Shown in pieces: positions 61,349 to 64,000 of a stretch of DNA of 64,000 nucleotides. The notes below the pieces were generated by a model. The model was not told the DNA's origin. It was given only the letters and a program-made list of their open reading frames with translations, and did not search any database. Numbering within the stretch: the stretch's first letter is position 1; the number at the start of each line of letters is the position of its first letter. The DNA is from Novosphingobium sp. AP12. Lineage in GTDB: Bacteria; Pseudomonadota; Alphaproteobacteria; Sphingomonadales; Sphingomonadaceae. Made by a program: the position numbers and the translations under genes. The DNA is taken from contig NZ_AKKE01000171.1 in the NCBI RefSeq assembly GCF_000281975.1, positions 30,885 through 94,884 on the forward strand, written 5' to 3'.

Positions 61349-63781
61349 GTGGTCGCACATTACCGAAAGGCTGCGCTGCGCCTGGCGCTGGCTGCGCTGG
61401 TGCCGCTGTCCCTTGGCCTTGCCGCCTGCAACCGCCCTGCCCAGCCGATCGAGGAAGCGATGGTCGCCGACCCGGACGAGTGGCCCAGCTGGGGCCGCAC
61501 CGGCAGCGAGGCGCATTATTCGCCCCTCGACGAGATCGACACCGGCAACGTCGCCAATCTCAAGCTTGCCTGGCACTTCGACCTCGAGCCCGGTTACTCT
61601 GCCTCCACCCCGCTCATGGCCGAGGGCAAGGTCTTCCTCACCAGCGGCCACTCGCACATCCGCGCGCTCGACGCGGTGACCGGCGAGCAGCTCTGGGAAT
61701 ATGACGGCGGAACCCGCGAGCGCGCGAAGTCCGCGCTGCAGATGTCGTGGGGCAACAAGGGCATCGCCTACGATGCAGGCCACGTCTTCCTCGTGACCAC
61801 CGACGGCTACGTGATCTCGCTCGACGCCAAGACCGGCAAGGAAGCCTGGAAGACCTACGACTATCCCGACCAGTCGCCCCGCAACTCCAACGGCGCCCCG
61901 CGCGTGTTCGGCGGCAAGGTCATCGTTGGCTTCGGCGGCGCCGACATCAGCCCGGCGCGCGGTTTCGTCACTGCTTACGACGCCAAGACCGGCAAGCTCG
62001 CCTGGCGCTTCTACACCACCCCGGGCGACCCGGTGACCAAGGCCAACGAAAAGGCCGAGGCGGTCATGCGCAAGACCTGGCCGAGCGGATGGATGAACCC
62101 GGACGGCAGTCGGCGCGGCGGCGGCGCGACCGCGTGGAATGCCTTCAGCTACGACCCTGAACTGCGCCTCGTCTACCTCGGCCTCGGCAACGGCTTCCCC
62201 TACAACCAGCAGAAGCGCAGCCCGGGCGGCGGCGACAACCTGTTCATCGCCTCGATCGTCGCGGTCAACGTCGATACCGGCGAGTACAAGTGGCACTATC
62301 AGGTCTGCCCCGGCGAGCAGTGGAACTGCACCGCCACCACCGACATGACGCTCGCCACGCTCGAGATCGGCGGCAAGGAGCGCAAGGTGCTGATGCAGGC
62401 ACCCAAGAACGGCTTCTTCTACGTGCTCGACCGCGCGACCGGCGAGTTCATCTCGGCGGAGAAGATCGCCAAAGTCACCTGGGCCGACCACATCGACAAG
62501 AAGACCGGCCGCCCGGTCGAGAACCCCGGCATCCGCTACAACGGCAAGCCCGGCCTGTTCGAAATGTGGCCCGGGCCGACCGGCGCGCATTCGTGGATGC
62601 CGCAGGCCTACAGCCCGCTCACGGGGCTGGTCTACATCCCCGTGCTCGACAACGGCGCCCTCATCGGCGACGGCCAGAAGGGCGGCGGCGAGATCACCGC
62701 CGGCATGGGCGTGACGCTGCTGCCCGAAGTGGAACTGCCCGGCAGCCACAAGAGCTACCTCAAGGCCTGGAATCCCGTCACCCAGACCGAGGCCTGGCGC
62801 GTCGACCTGCCCGGCAACTGGCCCGGCGGCGTCATGGCCAGCGCGGGAGGCCTCGTGTTCCAGGGACAGGTCGACGGCAAGTTCGTCGCCCGCGACGCGA
62901 AGACCGGCAAGGAACTCTGGTCGTTCAAGACCGAGAGCCCGATCGTCGGCGCCCCGATCACCTACCGCGTGAACGGCAGGCAGTACGTGACCGTCATCAC
63001 CGGCAACGGCGGCAACGGCGCGGGCATCAACTCTCCCGGACTCGCCGCCTTCCGCACCGACTACCGCCTGCCGCGCCGGGTGCTGACGTTCGCGCTGGAT
63101 GGCAAGGACACCATTCCGCCGTTCGAGATGCCCGCCCTCACGCCGCCGGCCGACCCGGACTTCAAGCCCGACCTCGCCCGTGCCCAGGCCGGCGCCATGC
63201 TGTTCGGCACCCGCGCCTGCCTCGTCTGCCATGGCTGGAACGCTGTGGGCGGGGGCGCTGCGCCGGACCTGCGCTACTCGCCTACGATCACCGACGCCGC
63301 GACGTTCAAGGCTATCGTCAAGGACGGCGGGCTCAAGATGAACGGCATGCCGCCCTTCCCGGCCTTCACCGACGAAGAGCTTGAAACCATGCGGTTCTAC
63401 CTGCGCGCCCGCGCCCAGGCAGCCCCTGCCGAGGCGCAGGCGCTGCTCGACAAGGCCAAGGCCGCCAAGGCCAGCAACGCCAGGCCGCAGGACTTCGCCG
63501 GCAGGTGGAACATCACCATCCAGTCGCCGGTCGGCGCGCAGAAGGCGGTGATGGACCTGAAGGTCGTGGGCAACGTGGTGACCGGCAAGGTCGTCGCCGA
63601 ACAGGGCAGCGTGGACGTCGCCGGCGCCGTCAAGGACGGCCGCGCGAAGTTCCAGGGCAAGGCCTCGATGCCCATGCCGATCACCATCAGCTACGACCTG
63701 ACCGTGCGCGACGGTGAGCTGGTGGGAGACAACGCCAACGGCCCCTTCGGCACGTTCCCGGTGACGGGAGTGCGGCCCTGA
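61349..63781 (+). CDS. PQQ- and cytochrome c-dependent alcohol/aldehyde dehydrogenase, lipoprotein
   Basis: 810 residues, GTG start. Signal with lipobox LAAC (Cys27), so anchored in a membrane facing the periplasm. Residues ~40-590 are a PQQ beta-propeller (WGNKGIAYDAGHVFLVTTDG, LDAKTGKEAWKT, GGGDNLFIASIVAVN with catalytic Asp, MQAPKNGFFYVLDR). The vicinal CysCys of classical alcohol dehydrogenases is absent. A heme c domain follows: CLVCH at 624-628, with Met664 or Met667 as axial ligand. A ~100-residue C-terminal beta domain (from about 711) is extra. The substrate is unknown. No PQQ synthesis or electron-partner genes are adjacent. Confidence 0.92.
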   Translation: MVAHYRKAALRLALAALVPLSLGLAACNRPAQPIEEAMVADPDEWPSWGRTGSEAHYSPLDEIDTGNVANLKLAWHFDLEPGYSASTPLMAEGKVFLTSGHSHIRALDAVTGEQLWEYDGGTRERAKSALQMSWGNKGIAYDAGHVFLVTTDGYVISLDAKTGKEAWKTYDYPDQSPRNSNGAPRVFGGKVIVGFGGADISPARGFVTAYDAKTGKLAWRFYTTPGDPVTKANEKAEAVMRKTWPSGWMNPDGSRRGGGATAWNAFSYDPELRLVYLGLGNGFPYNQQKRSPGGGDNLFIASIVAVNVDTGEYKWHYQVCPGEQWNCTATTDMTLATLEIGGKERKVLMQAPKNGFFYVLDRATGEFISAEKIAKVTWADHIDKKTGRPVENPGIRYNGKPGLFEMWPGPTGAHSWMPQAYSPLTGLVYIPVLDNGALIGDGQKGGGEITAGMGVTLLPEVELPGSHKSYLKAWNPVTQTEAWRVDLPGNWPGGVMASAGGLVFQGQVDGKFVARDAKTGKELWSFKTESPIVGAPITYRVNGRQYVTVITGNGGNGAGINSPGLAAFRTDYRLPRRVLTFALDGKDTIPPFEMPALTPPADPDFKPDLARAQAGAMLFGTRACLVCHGWNAVGGGAAPDLRYSPTITDAATFKAIVKDGGLKMNGMPPFPAFTDEELETMRFYLRARAQAAPAEAQALLDKAKAAKASNARPQDFAGRWNITIQSPVGAQKAVMDLKVVGNVVTGKVVAEQGSVDVAGAVKDGRAKFQGKASMPMPITISYDLTVRDGELVGDNANGPFGTFPVTGVRP

Positions 63782-63874
63782 CTCCTGCGCAGAATAGGGA
63801 TGGTAGGGAGGCACGGGCGGCATGTCCCGCCCCCCTCGTAAACCGAGGGCGCCCCTACCACCTGCGGTGACCCT

Positions 63875-63893
63875 CCTCCCCGCGGCGGGGAGG
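63875..63893. repeat. Hairpin after the PQQ dehydrogenase gene
   Basis: CCTCCCC pairs with GGGGAGG (7 bp) around GCGGC. No clear T-run, so a terminator function is uncertain. It lies about 100 bases after the dehydrogenase stop. Confidence 0.4.
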
Positions 63894-63907
63894 ATCGCAG
63901 ACACGCG

Positions 63908-63932
63908 AAAACGCCCGCTGGCGAGCGCGGGC
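63908..63932 (-). terminator. Probable terminator for a minus-strand gene beyond the window edge
   Basis: GCCCGC pairs with GCGGGC around an 8-base loop, then G and TTTT on the minus strand. The sequence from 63933 to 64000 could hold the 3' end of a gene transcribed leftwards, but the reading frame cannot be fixed from 68 bases. Confidence 0.5.
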
Positions 63933-64000
63933 CTTACGCCGGGAAACTTGCGCGAAGAAACGTCGGGTCGGCGTCACGGGCGCCCATGCTTGAGGGCGCG

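Noticed and set aside
61094..63904. 936-codon open frame on the minus strand opposite the PQQ dehydrogenase
   Set aside because: Shadow frame of a high-GC gene. Its product is Arg/Gly/Ala/His-rich with no domain, while the plus strand encodes a clear quinohaemoprotein.
63933..64000. End of a gene beyond the right edge
   Set aside because: Only 68 bases; more than one minus-strand frame ends in a stop here and none can be identified.

Overview
The window is 64 kb of very GC-rich alphaproteobacterial chromosome with almost no non-coding space. Gene content and order suggest a sphingomonad, most likely Novosphingobium or a close relative: a dciA/DUF721 - dsbA-like - dsbA-like - smc operon beside mutY, argS followed by a SPOR protein, a large TonB-dependent receptor, MlaA, RcnB-like and DUF2059 proteins, a soluble cytochrome P450 and a PQQ dehydrogenase. 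The assignment rests on pattern recognition, not on a search.

Layout. 1-9 kb: the smc operon (minus), then mutY, a serine hydrolase and nudC (plus), DUF1489 and mgtE (minus), and a peptidyl-prolyl isomerase. 9-16.4 kb: ybeY and corC (plus), a LysR regulator, a DUF2059 protein, phoH (minus), an RcnB-like protein (plus), an alpha/beta hydrolase and miaB (minus). 16.4-20 kb: a GIY-YIG gene framed by a perfect 27-bp inverted repeat, a helix-turn-helix gene whose 3' part is a CAAGTTGACAC repeat array, argS and a SPOR protein. 20-26 kb: a Tat-exported aminotransferase, a helical-repeat protein and gyrB. 26-30 kb: two tiny related peptide genes, guaA, a GNAT acetyltransferase, mlaA and a DoxX-like protein. 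30-40 kb: TonB receptor, TetR, secreted protein, tldD, zinc finger, azoR/HxlR divergent pair, cytochrome P450, an orphan ABC ATPase and a 56-residue zinc-ribbon gene in an AT-richer pocket. 40-50 kb: nadB, tRNA-Gly, a CnoX-like thioredoxin, a Lon N-domain protein, ynfA, marC, folD, yggT, argB, a queuosine-precursor transporter and trmL. 50-64 kb: a NupC transporter, an SDR, the CHAT module, DUF1294, MAPEG, nrdB, a cupin, a DUF2171 pair and a PQQ- and heme c-dependent dehydrogenase.

Most of the window is housekeeping: DNA repair and segregation (smc, mutY, gyrB), tRNA and ribosome maturation (miaB, trmL, ybeY, argS), nucleotide and cofactor synthesis (guaA, nrdB, folD, nadB, nudC) and arginine synthesis (argB). 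The strongest candidate for an undescribed system is at 53173-57256. There a 1102-residue protein joins a serine alpha/beta-hydrolase domain to a CHAT (caspase-like) protease domain, both with apparently intact catalytic residues. It is followed by a 109-residue protein of unknown family and a small three-helix membrane protein. A protease-lipase fusion with a small partner and a membrane protein resembles a stress or defence module, but that function is inferred.

Other unexplained signals are the paired 26-residue peptides, one of which is broken by a single missing A in an A-tract; the GIY-YIG gene inside a 27-bp inverted repeat; the roughly 21-bp-spaced CAAGTTGACAC array; and a perfect palindrome upstream of nrdB.
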